This document shows, one piece after another, positions 12,091-23,348 of a stretch of 64,000 nucleotides of DNA. The notes below the pieces were generated by a model that had not been told where the DNA came from, did not search any database, and worked only from the letters and a program-made list of their open reading frames with translations. The stretch covers positions 977,132-1,041,131 of the forward strand of contig VZQC01013876.1 of the NCBI GenBank assembly GCA_009823505.1, written 5' to 3'. Position 1 is the first letter of the stretch, and each line of letters opens with the position of its first letter. The translations under genes were made by a program, and so were the position numbers. The DNA comes from Rhizomys pruinosus (taxonomy: Eukaryota; Chordata; Mammalia; Rodentia; Spalacidae).

Positions 12091-12318
12091 CACAAATGGA
12101 GTGAACGGTACCTGATCTGCTGCATAGCTTCAGTGGTCAACTTGGTACACCTGAAAATAGGGAACCTCAATTGTAGAATTTCCTCCAACTAATGGCCAGT
12201 GGCCAGGCCTGTAAGGTATTTTCTTAATTGCTAAGTGATGTGGGAAGACCCAGCCAAATGGGGATGATGCCATCCCTGAGCAGGTGGATTTGGGCTATAC
12301 ATGAAAAGTTAATTAAAG

Positions 12319-12550
12319 GGCTAGAGAAATGGCTCAGCAGTTAATAATACTGACTGCTCTTGAAGAGAACCCAAGTTTTATTCTCAGAACCCACATTGTG
12401 GCTAACAACTATTCTTAACTCCAATTCCAAGGGACCAAGCACCCTCTTCTGACCTCCACCTACACTGCATGACACAGGTGCACTTACACACATGCAGGCA
12501 ATACAGCCATACACATAAAATAAAAATAATGAATAAGATATATTTTTTAA
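12319..12550 (+). mobile_element. B2 SINE
   Basis: gggctagagaaatggctcag to cacataaaataaaaat. Similar aaaagtta sequences flank it (ttaattaaa / aaaaagttag), placing it inside the old LTR. Confidence 0.9.
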
Positions 12551-12690
12551 AAAGTTAGCTGAGCAAGCCAGGAGGATCCAGACAAGAAACAGCATTCCTC
12601 CATGGTCTCTGGTTCAGTTAGTGCTTACAGGTTCCTGCCTTGTATTTCGGCCCTCACTTCCCTTGGTTATGGACTAAGAAAGAGTAGCAT

Positions 12691-13784
12691 GATGAGTCTT
12701 GTGGGTGTATATCCAGGAGTGGTATGGCTGGGTCAGGTGGTAGGCTCATTTTGAGTCTTTTAAGGGTTCTCTCACTGTTTTCCACAGTGGTTGTACGAGT
12801 TTGCATTTCCACCAGCAGTGAATGAGAGTTCCCCTTTCCCCACACTCTCTGGCATTTGGTGTCTTTTGTTTTCTTCATCTTAGCCAGTCTTATCAGAGTG
12901 AGATGATAATGTACAGTGGTTTTAATTTGCATTTCCTTAATCATTAATAATGTTGATCACCTTTTAAGATGTTTCTCAGCCATCTTTACTCACTGGTGAA
13001 GTCACTGTTCAGCTCTGTGATGGTTAATCCTGGATGTCAACTTGACTGGACTAAGGAATAAATAAGAGAAAAGGGATCTTCGGATTGGACCACCTCAACC
13101 CGGATGGCCCACCCCAAATGTGGGCGTTACTTTCTGCCGGCAGGCAGTATTTAAGGCCACGGCAGAGGGAGCTGGTCCATTTTTCTCCTGCGGCTTGCCT
13201 CTCTCATCTGGTGAGTTTGTCTTGCTGCTGTGATCAACCCTTCGGATCCCAGCGTGTACTGAGACCGGCAGATCTCCAAAATCCATCGGGCCTTCAGCAC
13301 CAGATTGGAACTACTGAGACATCCAGCCCTGCGGACTGAGCAGTTCCCTGGATTCTCAGCCTCTCCAGTGTGGTGCAGCTACTGTTGGACTCCTTGAACT
13401 CTATCACGTGAGCAAATCAATAAATTGTATATAGCTATATATTCATCCTGTTGCTTCTGTTTCTTTAGAGAACCCTGAGTAATACAAGCTCTTTACTCCA
13501 TCTGTTGAGTGAGTCATTTGTTTTCTCCTTTGTTTTTTGAGTAGTTTATATATTCTGGATGTTAATGCTCTGTCAGATATATCACTGGTGAAGGTTTCCT
13601 TCCACTCTGTGGGTTTTCTCTTCACTTCCTTGACTGTTTCTTTCACTGTACAGAAGCTTTTGAGTTTGATGACGTCCCACTTGTCAGCTGTTGATCTTAT
13701 TTCCTGTGCAGCTGTTGTCTGATTTAGAAAGTCTTTTCCTATGCCTATGTCATGTAGGTTGTTGCCAACATTTTGTTCTATCAC
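12691..13784 (-). pseudogene. Inverted L1 ORF2 fragment, interrupted
   Basis: Minus-strand reading gives [36 protein letters not shown] and later AIPLLDIHPQDSS, the ORF2p C-terminal region. It is split by the LTR at 13016-13486. Confidence 0.85.
13016..13486 (+). mobile_element. ERVL-type solo LTR (MLT2-like)
   Basis: 471 bp from TGTGATGGTTAATCC to GAGTAATACA, with tcaataaattgta before ttctgtttctttagagaacc, the signature end of MLT2-like ERVL LTRs. Perfect 5-bp target duplication agctc at 13011-13015 and 13487-13491. It sits inside the inverted L1 arm, so it is younger than that L1. Solo LTRs arise by recombination between the two LTRs. Confidence 0.85.
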
Positions 13785-14602
13785 AAGACTCATCTTATCA
13801 CAAAGATACATGCACATTTATGTTTCCTGCAGCTCTCTTCACAATAGTGAGGAGCTGGAACCAACCCAAATGCCCCTCAGCAGACGAGTGGTTAAAAAAA
13901 TGTGCTACATGTACACAATGGAGTTCTATGCAGTGGTAAAGATGACATCATGAACTTTGCAGGTAAATGGATGGAACTCGAAGCCATTATGCTAAGTGCA
14001 TTAACACACTCCCCAGAAAACAAATGGGGAATGGTTTCCCTCATTTGTGGATGCTAGCACCAAATCCTCAGTTGAAAGACAAGCTGAGCAACGTTATTGT
14101 TATTGTTATATTTCTTTCTATCTGAAACCAACTGTGCTGTTATAATGTGAATCTCTTAATGGGCCCTTGAATTAACTTACCACTTATTTTCAGACATGGT
14201 AATTAATGTATATGGGTGTAAGGTATGTATTCGTATTTTAGAGTAATATAAAATTAAAGAGAAAAATGTGAATTCCTAAACATATTTCTGAGTTAACATA
14301 CAGTTTATTCCTGCAGGACATAATTCTGGTAAACATATGACGTTTATACAGGCATATTTTGGAGCAATGCAAATGGGAGAGAACAACAACAACATAACGA
14401 CTGGGTCAAAGAACAGATTGATACAGTTAAATTCTGCCCAAAGCAAAAAACCTCTGCAGAGAAAAACTTTAAAAAAGACTGAGAGAAAGATACAGGATAT
14501 ATATGGCAGAATGCATCAACTGGCATGGGGTGGGGGGAAGGGAAAGGGGAATATGTCTAAATACACAAAACATCAATAAAAGTATTATATTTAAAAAAAA
14601 AG
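13785..14602 (+). repeat. L1 ORF2 end and 3' UTR (plus-strand arm)
   Basis: Reads into the ORF2 C-terminus (ELEPTQMPLS, MEFYA) with frameshifts, then the 3' UTR with aacaacaacaac, the agactgagagaaagat box and the G-rich patch, ending catcaataaaag plus A tail. Confidence 0.88.
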
Positions 14603-14652
14603 TAAGAGTAAGGTGAAATAAACCATCTCCTGCCCAAGTTGGTTTTGGTCGT

Positions 14653-14808
14653 TTTTTATTTTTGATTTTATTTTGGTGGGGGCAGGGTCTCCCTTTAGCC
14701 CCAGCTATGCTGGAACTGACTATGTAGATCAGGCTGGCCTTGAACTCAGAGATCCACCTGCCTCTGTCTCTTGAGTGTTGGGATTAAAGCCTTGCACCAC
14801 CATGCAGG
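14653..14808 (-). mobile_element. B1 SINE
   Basis: gcagggtctccctttagcccc to gccttgcaccaccatgca, full-length on the minus strand, within the remains of the old LTR. Confidence 0.88.
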
Positions 14809-14845
14809 TAAGGCATTTTATTTTCTTTATCACCAGGATACATAT

Positions 14846-15504
14846 GTATTTTAAATGTTCTAATAAGTACACTGAAAAAAGTTAAAAAGAAACAAACACT
14901 GTCAGTTGTTTCATTTGAAGTGACAGGCCGACATTATTAATTTCAAGAAAAATGCCTAAGTTTGAATTAGTAAGAGAATAATGAGGGAAATGTACTATAG
15001 TGACATAATATACTTAAACACATAAAATATTCTCAGTTCCACATACAATCCAAGCCATATAAATTAGGAATGCTACTTAAAAAACAAAAGAAACTAAGTC
15101 ATTGAAAATGGAAATGTATGTTACATCATAACAAATCTGTACAGGGATTGGCTAAATTCAAGGTCCTAATAGCCACATGTACTAACTAACATGTTGGACA
15201 ATATGTTTTAGCTAATGCGATTTGAAATAGAGTACATAAAAATCCATACAGCAACAAACCACGTTGCTTACAATGTAATAAAAGATTCTCTCTAGTCTTC
15301 AAGTTTCCTTTTACCCTCCTAGTTCAGGCTCAAAGAAAAGTTAAGTGTTTGGATTTCCATGGTTCCATGGCACTGAAATACTGCCATAGTACAGAACTTT
15401 CTGCATGACATTTCACTTAATTCCTTCACTTAGAGTTTAAACTCCATAAGATGTCCTAGAGAAGTCATGCATTCTTTCACCTTGTAATCTTGACTCCTTT
15501 GAGA
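14846..15504. other. Unique AT-rich intron sequence
   Basis: No feature was recognised. Confidence 0.5.
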
Positions 15505-15705
15505 GGTGCTTAATGTAGGATAGTAATTCTTGAAGTTTGGTCCCTGGAACAACATCAACTTTCCTTGGAAATTTTTTAGAAATTCAGAATCTTTAAATTC
15601 CTCTCGAGTCCTAGTCAATCAGAAATTTGCAGGAGGGGGCCAAGGAAACAGTTGTAATCAACCTTCCAGGTGATCACGATGCTTACTTAAATTTAAGAAC
15701 AATAG
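15505..15705 (+). repeat. MER5-type hAT-Charlie DNA transposon relic
   Basis: tttggtccctggaacaacatcaac, gaaattcagaatct and ccaggtgatcacgatgc follow the MER5A consensus order. A non-autonomous mammal-wide element, long inactive. Confidence 0.7.
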
Positions 15706-16107
15706 ACGTGGGCAAATAGAGTTCCAAGGAGAATGGCCTTATCTAAATTCTCTGTTCTAATGACAAATAATTGTTGCTGAAGGAAGAAATCAAAGGAAGA
15801 TATGCTAGTAAGACACCAGTAGAGTCATCCCTTGTGAAGTGAAGCCATTCCCTCCCTGAAGCGGAGGCTTTATGTCTTCTGTCTATCTTCACGGAAATAG
15901 GTTTACATTATTTAGAGGTACAGATTGCACAGCTTACCTAGGTTTTTCTGCCTAGAAAGAACTCCATAATGTAAAGGAGTTAGTATAGGATAATTAGAGA
16001 AAAGAAGATCATGAAGAAAAATATTAAAATCTCTCAACATATTTTGTAGGATTAGATCCTATGTTCAGTGTTGGTACTGACAAACATATACAGAAGAGCT
16101 GCTTAGA
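15706..16107. other. Unique intron sequence
   Basis: No feature was recognised. Confidence 0.5.
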
Positions 16108-16121
16108 AAACCTATCTCATG

Positions 16122-16273
16122 AGCCGGGCGTCGTGGTGCACACCTTTAATCCTAGCACTTGGGAGGCAGAGGCAGGCGGATCTTTGTGAGTTCAAGGCCA
16201 GCCTGGTCTACAGAGCAAGTTCCAGGACAGCTGGGGCTACAAGGAGACCCTGTCTCGAAAAGACCAAAAAAAG
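16122..16273 (+). mobile_element. B1 SINE, near consensus
   Basis: gccgggcgtcgtggtgcaca to gaccctgtctcgaaaagac with little divergence. Flanking repeats aaaacctatctca on both sides. Confidence 0.95.
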
Positions 16274-16339
16274 AAAACCTATCTCACTAAAGAGGAACAT
16301 AGATTTCTCTGTTGGTTTTGTTTTTAGTTGTTAGTTTTG

Positions 16340-16848
16340 TGTGTATGGTGTGTGTATATGTGCCTATGTACATGTTCATTCATGAGTATACGTGTGGGTG
16401 CATGAGTGCTATGTTGCCCATATGGAGATCAAAGGACAGCCTCAGGTATCAGTTTTCACCCTCACATTTGTTTGAGCAAAGTCTCTTGTTATTTGCCACT
16501 GGCCTGCAAACTTTGGTAGATTCTCTTACCTTTACCTCCCATCTTGCCGTAAGAGTGCTGAGATTTCAGACATGTGCTACCATGCCTCACTTTTACAGGG
16601 GTTCTAAGGATCCGAACTTGGGTTGTTATACCTGAAAAGTAAGCACTTTTTTTTTTTTTTTTTTTTGGTCTTTTCGAGACAGGTCTCCCGAGCCCCAGTC
16701 TGCCTGGAATTCGCCTCTGTAGACCAGGCTTGGCCCTTAAACTCACCAAGATCCACCTGCCTCTGCCTCCCAAGTGAGAGGATTAAAGGTGCGCACCAAC
16801 CACACCTGGCTGAAAAATAAGCACTTTTTGACTGAGCCATCTCCCCAG
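16340..16848 (-). mobile_element. B4-type SINE, interrupted by a B1
   Basis: Minus-strand composite (ID-like head fused to B1-like body): gttctaaggatccgaacttgg on the plus strand, then a B1 insertion, then gactgagccatctccccagc. The repeat aagcactttt is duplicated around the B1. Confidence 0.7.
16648..16813 (-). mobile_element. B1 SINE inside the B4
   Basis: Poly-T tail followed by ggtcttttcgagacaggtc to cacacctggctg. It carries several small deletions. Confidence 0.9.
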
Positions 16849-16894
16849 CTTGGTTTTGATTTGTTTAAGTATTTTAATGTAGTATTTTTAAGTT

Positions 16895-17092
16895 TTCTGT
16901 GTAATGATGTAAATTACACTGCCATGCATGTAAGTGCACCTATGTCCTGCAGTACCTGACGAGGTCAAAAGAGGGCATCAGATCCCTTAGAACTAGAGTT
17001 ACAGACAGTTGTTAGCTACCCTGTGGGTGCTAGGAATCAAACCCTCTGCAAGAACATTCATTGCTCTTAACTGCTGAGCCATCTCTCCAGAA
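16895..17092 (-). mobile_element. B2 SINE (diverged)
   Basis: tgtaagtgcacctatgtcctgc through ctgctgagccatctctccag on the plus strand. Confidence 0.85.
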
Positions 17093-17159
17093 CTGGTTTT
17101 AATTTTTTTTAAAGCTACATTTAAGGGTTAGGCTTTTTAAAATTTTTTAAAAAAAAAAA

Positions 17160-17682
17160 AAACCTGGACAAACTGTCAGCCCAGAAAGAGAAACAGCCAG
17201 AATTGACCAGAGTCCAAGACAACAGCTCCAGAGAAAGTAGACTGTCTTGCTTCTCATCCACCTGTGCCCCTTTTCTAAGCCTAGGGAACAATCTGCGGAA
17301 GAGGGGGCGTGGTAGAATGTAAGGGCTGTGATTGGGGTGAATGGTGAAACTACAGCAATATAGCTTGGACACTCATTTGATCAACTTGATTGAACATACA
17401 AGCCCCCCCCACCCCCCGCTGGATGGTAGGACCAAGGGGCTATGTGGGTTTGGACACAACTGCTTGCAAATTGGTTTCACATGAAGGATGCTTGTACTCA
17501 TAAATTATCACTTATTGCTAAAAAATGGAAAAAAAAACTGAGAGAAAGATGCAGGACAGTTATGGCAGAATGCATGATCTGGGATGGGGTGAGGTGGGGT
17601 GGGGGGAAGGGAAGGGGAAATATGCCTGAACTGAATTGGAAAATGATGTATGAAATACACAAAGCATCAATTAAAAAAACAG
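17160..17682 (+). repeat. L1 3' UTR (Lx-like) and 3' end
   Basis: The early part (agcctagggaacaatctgcgg, gaagagggggcg) resembles rodent Lx 3' UTR. From about 17448 it matches the copy at 59617-59860 closely and ends gcatcaattaaaaaaac. A C-rich run sits at 17404-17418. Confidence 0.6.
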
Positions 17683-18071
17683 CAAAAAAAATGAAGCTTG
17701 ATAACTTGGAGAAATTGAGAGATGATGGAGCATTGTGGGAGTAATAACAGAAAACATATCTATCAGATTTTATTAAGATGGCATAGAAAGAAAGGGCTTT
17801 CTGGTTAGTTGTCTGTGGACTAAACAGGATTCTTACTATGTCTCCTTGGTACATAGTAGATGCTTACTCAATGCCAAGCCATAGAAAGAAAAGAATGAAA
17901 GAAGGTATCAATATGCAGAAGAATGTCTATATGTCTGGAACGAAAGTTACTTCAGTGCTTTGCGGGCTTAGTGCAATCATCTCTGCATGACCTCAGAGTA
18001 ATGTTAGAAATCGTTTCCAAATATGCAAAATTCATAATATTGTCATTTAACACATTACAGTAATTGCCTTT
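17683..18071. other. Unique intron sequence
   Basis: No feature was recognised. Confidence 0.5.
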
Positions 18072-18086
18072 ATAATCGTGTTTTTT

Positions 18087-18263
18087 CTTTTTCTTTTTTT
18101 TCTTTTTTTTCTTTTTTTGGTCTTTTCTAGACAGGGTCTCCCTGTAGCCCCAGCTGTCCTGGAACTCACTCTCTAGACCAGGCTGGCTTTGAACTCACAA
18201 AGATCCGCCTGCCTTTGCCTCCTAAGTGCTAGGATTAAAGGTGTGCACCACCAGGCCCAGCTA
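18087..18263 (-). mobile_element. B1 SINE
   Basis: T/C-rich tail then agacagggtctccctgtagc to accaccaggcccagct. Target repeat ataatcgtgttttttc on both sides. Confidence 0.95.
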
Positions 18264-18689
18264 TATAATCGTGTTTTTTCAAGTGTTTACATTCTATAAT
18301 TCCTTATAGGATATATTCCTCATGTTACAGTACATTTTCAGCTGTTTTCTGTTATGTGTATATTTATCTGTGAGTGCAGAGACATGTTTGACCATTCTCT
18401 TCTGTGATAAATAAGCCAAATTTCCATAACATTCGATATATGTGCATTGCTTCAAAATTGGAAAAGCTCCTCGTTTTAACATTTTTCCCTTTTGATTTTT
18501 GAGGTACATTTATACTGGAATAAATATTAGGATTAGTTTTACTTCATTTGCAGGTCATACATCAAAGCCTTATAAGGGAATATATATCTTGATGTAACAG
18601 CAGGAGCCAGGAAAATGGAAACACTGATGTAAAGGAAATGAAAGAGCCCAACAGAGGATAGTAGTGAACAGATGTTACTAGGGGAGAAG
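18264..18689. other. Unique intron sequence
   Basis: No feature was recognised. Confidence 0.5.
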
Positions 18690-18900
18690 TAGGGAAAGTG
18701 GGATGTTTGGCTGGAATGGGAGGGGGAAGGGACATGAAGGGGACCATGGCAGTGGGAGGAGGGAACTTAGGAGGAGAGAGGGAAAGGTGGGAGGCAGGTG
18801 TTTTGGGGGAGGGGGGATGGGGTTGATTGGCCTGGAGAGAGAGGAGGGAAGTTGGATGGGAAGAGAGAGGAGACATGAATGGAGCTTGGGTCACGTGGGA
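18690..18900. repeat. Purine-rich G/A tract
   Basis: About 200 bases very rich in G and A on the plus strand (gggggaggggggatgggg, agagagaggaggg). Open frames here are composition artefacts. Confidence 0.85.
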
Positions 18901-18932
18901 AGCCAGAGAGAAATTGGCTCAGGAACCCCCTG

Positions 18933-18934
<2 letters not shown>

Positions 18935-18976
<42 letters not shown>

Positions 18977-18984
18977 ACACACAC
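18935..18984. repeat. (CA)n microsatellite
   Basis: About 25 CA units with one TA interruption, following the purine tract. Confidence 0.97.
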
Positions 18985-19009
18985 GGTGTCTGAACATTAG
19001 TGCATTTGT

Positions 19010-19170
19010 ATATTTGGGAGCTGTATGGCAAGGAGCACAGTGTTGGACAGGAGAAACCTCTTGTCGAGTTGTTGGTCAGAGCAGTCCAAGAGACTTCTAA
19101 AATAACACAGGCTATTGTCAGAGTCCTTGATTATTACCCATAACTTGAGGGTAAGCCCTACTGCTGGTTT
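19010..19170 (+). repeat. L1 3' UTR fragment
   Basis: Resembles the complement of 40150-40215 and 56830-56930 (the agtccaagagact region), which belong to antisense L1 3' UTRs, so it is a sense-strand piece of the same UTR. Confidence 0.5.
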
Positions 19171-19377
19171 GTTAAAGGAACATTTTGAAGTCAGTAGATC
19201 TGAAAATAATTTTAAAAGAGGGGGCAGTATGGAAATACTGAAATAGTTCATACTTGTGTTGTCCAAAACAGATTTAAAATATGGCTTTTAAATTTCCAAG
19301 TTTAACAGCATTTAAACTGACTAGCAGGGAGTTCTGAAGACCTATTCTGATTTTGTTTGATACTTAAAACCTATGTT

Positions 19378-19540
19378 GCCAGGCATGGTGGCGCACGCCT
19401 TTAATCCCAGCACTTGGGAGGCAGGGGTAGGCAGATCTCTGTGAGTTCAAGGCCAGCCAGGTCTACATAGGGAGCTTCAGGCCAGCTGGGAATAAAGGGA
19501 AACCCTGTCTCAAAAAATACCCCCCCCGCAAAAAAACCCC
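19378..19540 (+). mobile_element. B1 SINE
   Basis: gccaggcatggtggcgcacg to aaaccctgtctcaaaaaat, with a C-run inside the tail; an aaaacctatgt-like target repeat flanks it. Confidence 0.92.
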
Positions 19541-20015
19541 TATGTGACTATGGTTGAGTCATGTTTTGAAGTCTCAGTTTCATTACTTACGAAAGTGAAT
19601 AATCATTATATATAGTTATTATGCATAATCATAATGTTGTGAGTATTAAATAAGACAGGGTATCAGAACTCTTGGTAATGGCAAGGATCTTACTCTACTC
19701 TTGATGGTCACATCTATTTTACAGACATTTTTCTACGATTTTCAGTGATCTTATATCTAGCTAAAACATAGCTGTGGTTTTCAGTTTTAATATGAGAGAC
19801 TTCCTTACCTCCCTTTCATAGAACAGAGAAAAACTTGATGGTAATGAAGTCATTCTGTAACTGTAAACTAGAGCCGACTATTATAGAGGTAATCTCTTAT
19901 AAAAGCGATATAGTTGCCTTCTTTAATTGACTGATAGTCATAGGAACTGTGAAAGGATAATTCTCTATTCAGAGCCAAATATAATATGAAAGTCTATATA
20001 TTCTGGGTAACTGAG
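19541..20015. other. Unique intron sequence
   Basis: No feature was recognised. Confidence 0.5.
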
Positions 20016-20222
20016 TAAAAAAAAAAAAAAAAAATATATTAAATATATTATAGTATAGTGTATATATATAATATATTTGGTCTTTTTGAGACGGGGTCTC
20101 CCTCTAGCTCTGGCTGTCCTGGAACTCACTCTGTAGACCAGGCTGGCCTTGAACTCACAAAGATCCGCCTGCCTCTGCCTCCCAAGTGCTAGGATTAAAG
20201 GCATGTGCCACCACGCCCGGCA
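20016..20222 (-). mobile_element. B1 SINE with A-run and TA-rich tail
   Basis: ttggtctttttgagacgggg to gccaccacgcccggca on the minus strand, after an A-run and AT-rich microsatellite at 20016-20077. Confidence 0.92.
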
Positions 20223-21307
20223 GCTGTGGTTTTCTTATCAAAATATTTCTTATCAATGAATTTGTCATGTAACTAAACCCAGGGTATTCTGATATCAAGA
20301 AAGACTAGCCTGACATTATATAACTTTATTCTTTCTATTACACTATGTCACTCAAATTTAAGACCGTTTACCTTTGCTCCCATTTATAACTGCCTTTCTA
20401 TATCAACTCTATTTTTCGACTTTTCTTTGTCTCTACAGAAGCAAATATGAATTTGCACCCAGTTTTAAACATGGTTTTCATCAACCGACATAGCACTGCA
20501 GTTGAGTAATTGTTTTTTAATTTTTGCACATAGATGCTGTCATTATGATGGTGGGCCCAATCTTCTTAGCTCAGAGGTTAGATGATACCTTAGCCTTTGC
20601 ATACATTCTTCTAAATGTGCATATACATAATAGGACTGATTTGCTCTTCCAGTAAGTGAATAAAATTGTTTGATATAAATTCCCCTTGTTTGCTTTCTTC
20701 CTTTTCTGAATAAGAATTCACATTTATAAGTGGTTAGAATTATGTAGCAGAGTGGTTAGAATTATGGTAAAAGAAAAGTAGGTAATCAACTTGAGTTAGC
20801 TATATGCAAATCAAATCCTGGGCTTATCAGCTTTCTGCTAGAGACACTTTTTAAAAATTTCCTTAAGGTCATGCTCCAAAATAGAAACATATGAAATTTA
20901 CTCTATACAAGAAAAGCATATACCAAACACTGATTAAATTGTTTAATGAGAAGGCTGTGTCTATGTGGCCTTGGGGTAAAAGGTTTAAATTTAGAGTTAT
21001 GGAAGGAATAATGAAATTTCAACTAACCACATCTGTATTATGAACAGAAGAAGCATCTTCATTGGTTCTAAACTCAATTTTGTCATGTGTATCTCTGCCT
21101 GATATCCAGATACAAAATTAAAAAATTGAATTGGATATAGCCTTAGAGAAACTAGATTGTTTCATTTAAAAAATGAGAATTTTAACCCAATAATGATTGT
21201 GCTCTTCTTCCTGGATCTCACAGTATCTCCTTACATGAATTTCCATGTACTTATGATTAAATCCTTGGACAAAAATTAAGCCATTTATATATATTCATAC
21301 TTTACAT
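20223..21307. other. Unique AT-rich intron sequence
   Basis: About 1.1 kb with no repeat family, open frame or RNA gene recognised. A short local tandem, gtggttagaattatg, occurs twice at about 20730-20766. Confidence 0.55.
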
Positions 21308-21321
21308 ATAAATAAGCAGTG

Positions 21322-21572
21322 TAGGGCTGGAGAGAACCTAGCAGTTAAGAGCACCGACTGCTCTTGCAGAGGACCCAGGTTCGATCCCCAGCATCCACTT
21401 GGCGGCTAAGAACCATCTGTAACTCCAATTCCAGGAGAACTCCAGTTCCAGGGGAATCCGAGACCCTCTTCTGACTTCCACAGCATTGCATGACACGGGT
21501 GCACAAACCTACATGCAGACAGTACATTCATACATGTACAAAAATAAATAAAATTTTTAAAAAATTAAAAAA
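21322..21572 (+). mobile_element. B2 SINE, long form
   Basis: ggctggagagaacctagcag with B box ggttcgatccc and the ggagaactccagttccagg duplication. Target repeat aaataagcag flanks it. Confidence 0.94.
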
Positions 21573-21605
21573 AAATAAGCAGAGTAACTTAAATGGATCA
21601 CACAG

Positions 21606-21693
21606 CATTTTTTGTGTTGGTAGGGATAGAATCCAGGGTCTGACACATGTGGTGCAAGCACTCTACCACTGAGCTACATCTCCAAACTCACAT
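21606..21693 (-). mobile_element. ID/B4-type SINE fragment
   Basis: ggtgcaagcactctaccact followed by gagctacatctccaaac is the ID-family pattern on the minus strand. Confidence 0.65.
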
Positions 21694-22165
21694 AGACTGA
21701 TTTTTAAAATTTATCCTCTTTGTCATGACATCATTAACTTTTCAGGTAAATGGACAAAACCAGAAGCCATTATGCTAAGTGAAGTAACACAGTCCCAGAA
21801 AAACAAACGAGGTGGGGTGTCCCTCATTTGTGGATCCTAGCACCAAATCTTTTTTCCCCCTTTCTTTGTTAGTAAATATAATACCTGATGTTACTCATCA
21901 ACTTGCTATGTAATGTAGGAATGTAATCTTTTTTTCTTCTTTCTTTACCTGCATACAACCCTAATGTCAAAATGTGAATCTGTAAACATGTTTTAGAATT
22001 ATCCTATAGTGTATTTTCAGATGCCATAATTTTGGTATGTGTGTGATGTGCATATATACATGCTTTGAAGTGATACAAATTGGAAGGAACAACAACAACA
22101 ACAAAAGACTGAGTCAAAGAACTGACCAAAACAGTAAACTTCTGCCCAAAGCACTAAATTTTGCA

Positions 22166-22874
22166 TTGGATAATTAAAAAACTACCACCTGACCCAGCCA
22201 TACCACTCCTGGGTATATACCACAAGACTCATCCTACCACAAAGATACATGCACATCCATGTTTATTGCAGCTCTCTTCACAAGAGCAAAGAGCTGGAAC
22301 CAACCCAAATGCCCCCCAACTGATGAGTGGATGACAAAAATGTGGTACATCTACACAATGGACTACTACTCAGCGGTAAAGAAGGATGACATCATTAACT
22401 TTGCAGGTAAATGGATGAAACTCGAAGCCATTATGCTAAGTGAAGTAACACAGTCTCCGAAAAACAAGCGATGAATGGTTTCCCCATTTGTGGATGCTTA
22501 CACCAAATCCCCAGATGAAAGGCAAGCTGAACAACATTATTGTTATATTTCTGTTTATCTGAAAGCAACTATGTTGTTATAATGTAAATCTCTTAATGGG
22601 CTCTAGAATGGATCCACCACTTACTTTCAGATTCTGTAATAACTGTACATGAGTGGAAAGTATGTATGCATATTTTAGAGTAATATAAAATTAAAGGATG
22701 AAAATGTGAATTCCTAAACATAAAAAAAAGACTGAGAGAAAGATGCAGGATAGTTATGGCAGAGTGCATGATCTGGGGTGGGGTGGGTGGAAGGGAAAGG
22801 GGAATATGTCTAAACTGAACTGAGAATTCATGTCTGAAATACACAAAACATCAATAAAAGCATTTAAAAAAAGA
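22166..22874 (+). mobile_element. 5'-truncated L1 inserted in the older L1
   Basis: Begins at the ORF2 segment for DPAIPLLG and reads to KNKR and a stop near 22474, then the 3' UTR to catcaataaaagcattt plus A-run. The frame is intact over the short 3' piece. Confidence 0.8.
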
Positions 22875-22947
22875 TGAAAGACATGCAGGGCAGAATGCAT
22901 GAGTTCTGGCAGGGTGGGGATAAGAAGGGGGAATCAATCTAAATTAT

Positions 22948-23302
22948 TGTGGTGGTTTGAATGAGTGTCCCCCATAGGCTCTAGGTATTCAGACATTTGT
23001 CTCCAGTTGGTGGTGCTGTTTCTGGAGGTCTTAGAAGGTGTGGCCATGCTGGGGGAAGTGTGTCACTGGGGGTGGGCTTAGTGAGCTTAACAAGCCTCGT
23101 GCTCTACAGTTGCTCTCTCTTTGCTTCCTGTGCTCTTTGCGAGATGTGACCCTCGGTTTGCTGCTCCAGATCCAGCCACCACGCCTCCTGCCACAATGGA
23201 CTAATTCCCTGGAACCGCCAATCGTAAGCTCAAATAAACTCTTCCTTTTATAAGTTCCTTGGTCTGGTGTTTTATCACAGCAACAGAAAACTGACTAATA
23301 CA
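22948..23302 (+). repeat. 5' LTR of the MaLR element
   Basis: Starts tgtggtggtttgaatgagtg and ends ctgactaataca; AATAAA at 23233-23238, about 70 bp before the end, fits an R-U5 layout. It belongs to the MT/ORR1-type LTR group by its start and end. Confidence 0.95.
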
Positions 23303-23307
23303 GTTAT

Positions 23308-23325
23308 TGGTACCAGAGAGTGGGC
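23308..23325 (+). other. Primer binding site, tRNA-Leu type
   Basis: tggtaccagagagtgggc lies six bases after the 5' LTR. It resembles the TGGTACCAGGAGTGG-type site of ERVL elements primed by tRNA-Leu. Confidence 0.7.
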
Positions 23326-23348
23326 TGTTGGCTGTGAAGAACCTGACC

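Larger units (their letters stand above)
12691..14602. mobile_element. 5'-inverted (twin-primed) L1 insertion
   Basis: Two L1 segments lie head to head: 12691-13784 on the minus strand (late ORF2) and 13785-14602 on the plus strand (ORF2 end and 3' UTR to poly-A). They share about 13 bp (cacaagactcatc) and meet at a cac microhomology near 13782-13784. Near-identical target repeats aagaaagagta (12676-12686) and aagtaagagta (14600-14610) flank the whole. Confidence 0.88.
12118..14845 (+). repeat. Old solo LTR split by B2, L1 and B1 insertions
   Basis: Same ~400-bp LTR family as 27736-28136 and 58153-58554. Its pieces lie at about 12118-12318, 12551-12690, 14603-14652 (gaaataaaccatctcctgcc) and, less clearly, after the B1. 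Reassembly in order shows that the B2, the L1 and the B1 all came later. Confidence 0.7.

Noticed and set aside
17448..17682. Shared 5' boundary with 59617-59860 as evidence for a discrete short element
   Set aside because: The 17-kb copy seems to continue into upstream L1 3' UTR sequence, so only the 59-kb copy is truncated there; one coincident break is not evidence.
18703..18933. Gly/Arg-rich and Pro/Ser-rich frames on both strands
   Set aside because: By-products of the purine-rich tract and CA repeat; composition alone explains the open frames.
23038..23253. 71-codon frames in both LTRs (also 24791-25006)
   Set aside because: They lie wholly within the LTR, span its promoter/polyadenylation area, and repeat only because the LTRs are duplicates.
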